Shown here: positions 63,934 to 64,000 of the stretch, piece by piece
Position numbering within the stretch: position 1 is the stretch's first letter
Layout of the letters: each line of letters starts with the position of its first letter
Source: Gordionus sp. m RMFG-2023
Taxonomy: Eukaryota; Nematomorpha; Gordioida; Chordodea; Parachordodidae
Length of the DNA: 64,000 bases
NCBI RefSeq assembly: GCF_954871325.1
Contig: NC_088779.1
Location: 16,928,846 to 16,992,845, forward strand
Reading direction: 5' to 3'
Program-made: the position numbers and the translations under genes
Notes under the pieces: generated by a model
Seen by the model: only the letters and a program-made list of their open reading frames with translations
What the model was told of the DNA's origin: nothing
Database searches by the model: none

Positions 63934-64000
63934 GTATATAAAAAAATTTGATTAACAATATAATCATTTGGTCTGTAAATAGCCAAACTCAACCCTAAAT

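Overview
This is a very AT-rich metazoan nuclear window that holds one host gene and a dense graveyard of transposable elements. The host gene is VPS39 (Vam6/Vps39, HOPS tethering complex). Its start codon is at 12833, 21 exons can be traced on the + strand, and the gene runs off the right edge, so all but the last part of the C-terminal zinc-finger region is inside the window. Every proposed splice junction uses GT..AG and keeps reading phase, and the translation follows the vertebrate protein almost end to end. Introns fall into two classes: tiny (about 40-100 bp, many of 40-45 bp) and very large (1.3 to 24.8 kb). The large ones are filled with mobile elements. The element types (OTU-bearing MULE, several hAT families, piggyBac, Tc1/mariner, a LINE with a restriction-like endonuclease, tRNA-derived SINEs) suggest a derived invertebrate. 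A cnidarian-like lineage is possible, but that is an inference.

Layout. 1-12.8 kb, upstream of VPS39: the end of a hAT element, an old LTR-retrotransposon fossil sitting in a tandem repeat, a 16-bp minisatellite, a 4-kb hAT element with a multi-exon transposase (5491-9474), and a 1.7-kb non-autonomous hAT with perfect target duplications (10680-12392). 12.8-13.8 kb: VPS39 exons 1-8, packed into 931 bp. 13.8-24.5 kb (intron 8): GC-rich hAT MITE, another hAT, a large dispersed repeat with an attached SINE, and a 4.5-kb Tc1/mariner-like element with very long inverted repeats. 24.5-26 kb: exons 9-10 with a LINE remnant between them.

26-50.8 kb (intron 10): tandem duplication, SINE, piggyBac remnant, TCGCGA-rich arrays, and a nested stack in which a hAT copy (32856-42986) has been invaded by a LINE, a 5.6-kb MULE and a TA-flanked MITE. 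After it come two more hAT elements (one inside the other) and a small LTR fossil. 50.8-64 kb: exons 11-21, again separated by element-filled introns.

The most interesting signal is in the MULE. Directly downstream of its transposase stop codon, on the coding strand, are four tandem 28-bp units. Each carries a 16-nt hairpin that fits the consensus of the histone mRNA 3' stem-loop, and three of them have the CCAAA-type 5' flank as well. This suggests that the transposon mRNA may have borrowed histone-type, cell-cycle-linked 3' end formation. The same element encodes an OTU-like N-terminal protein domain.
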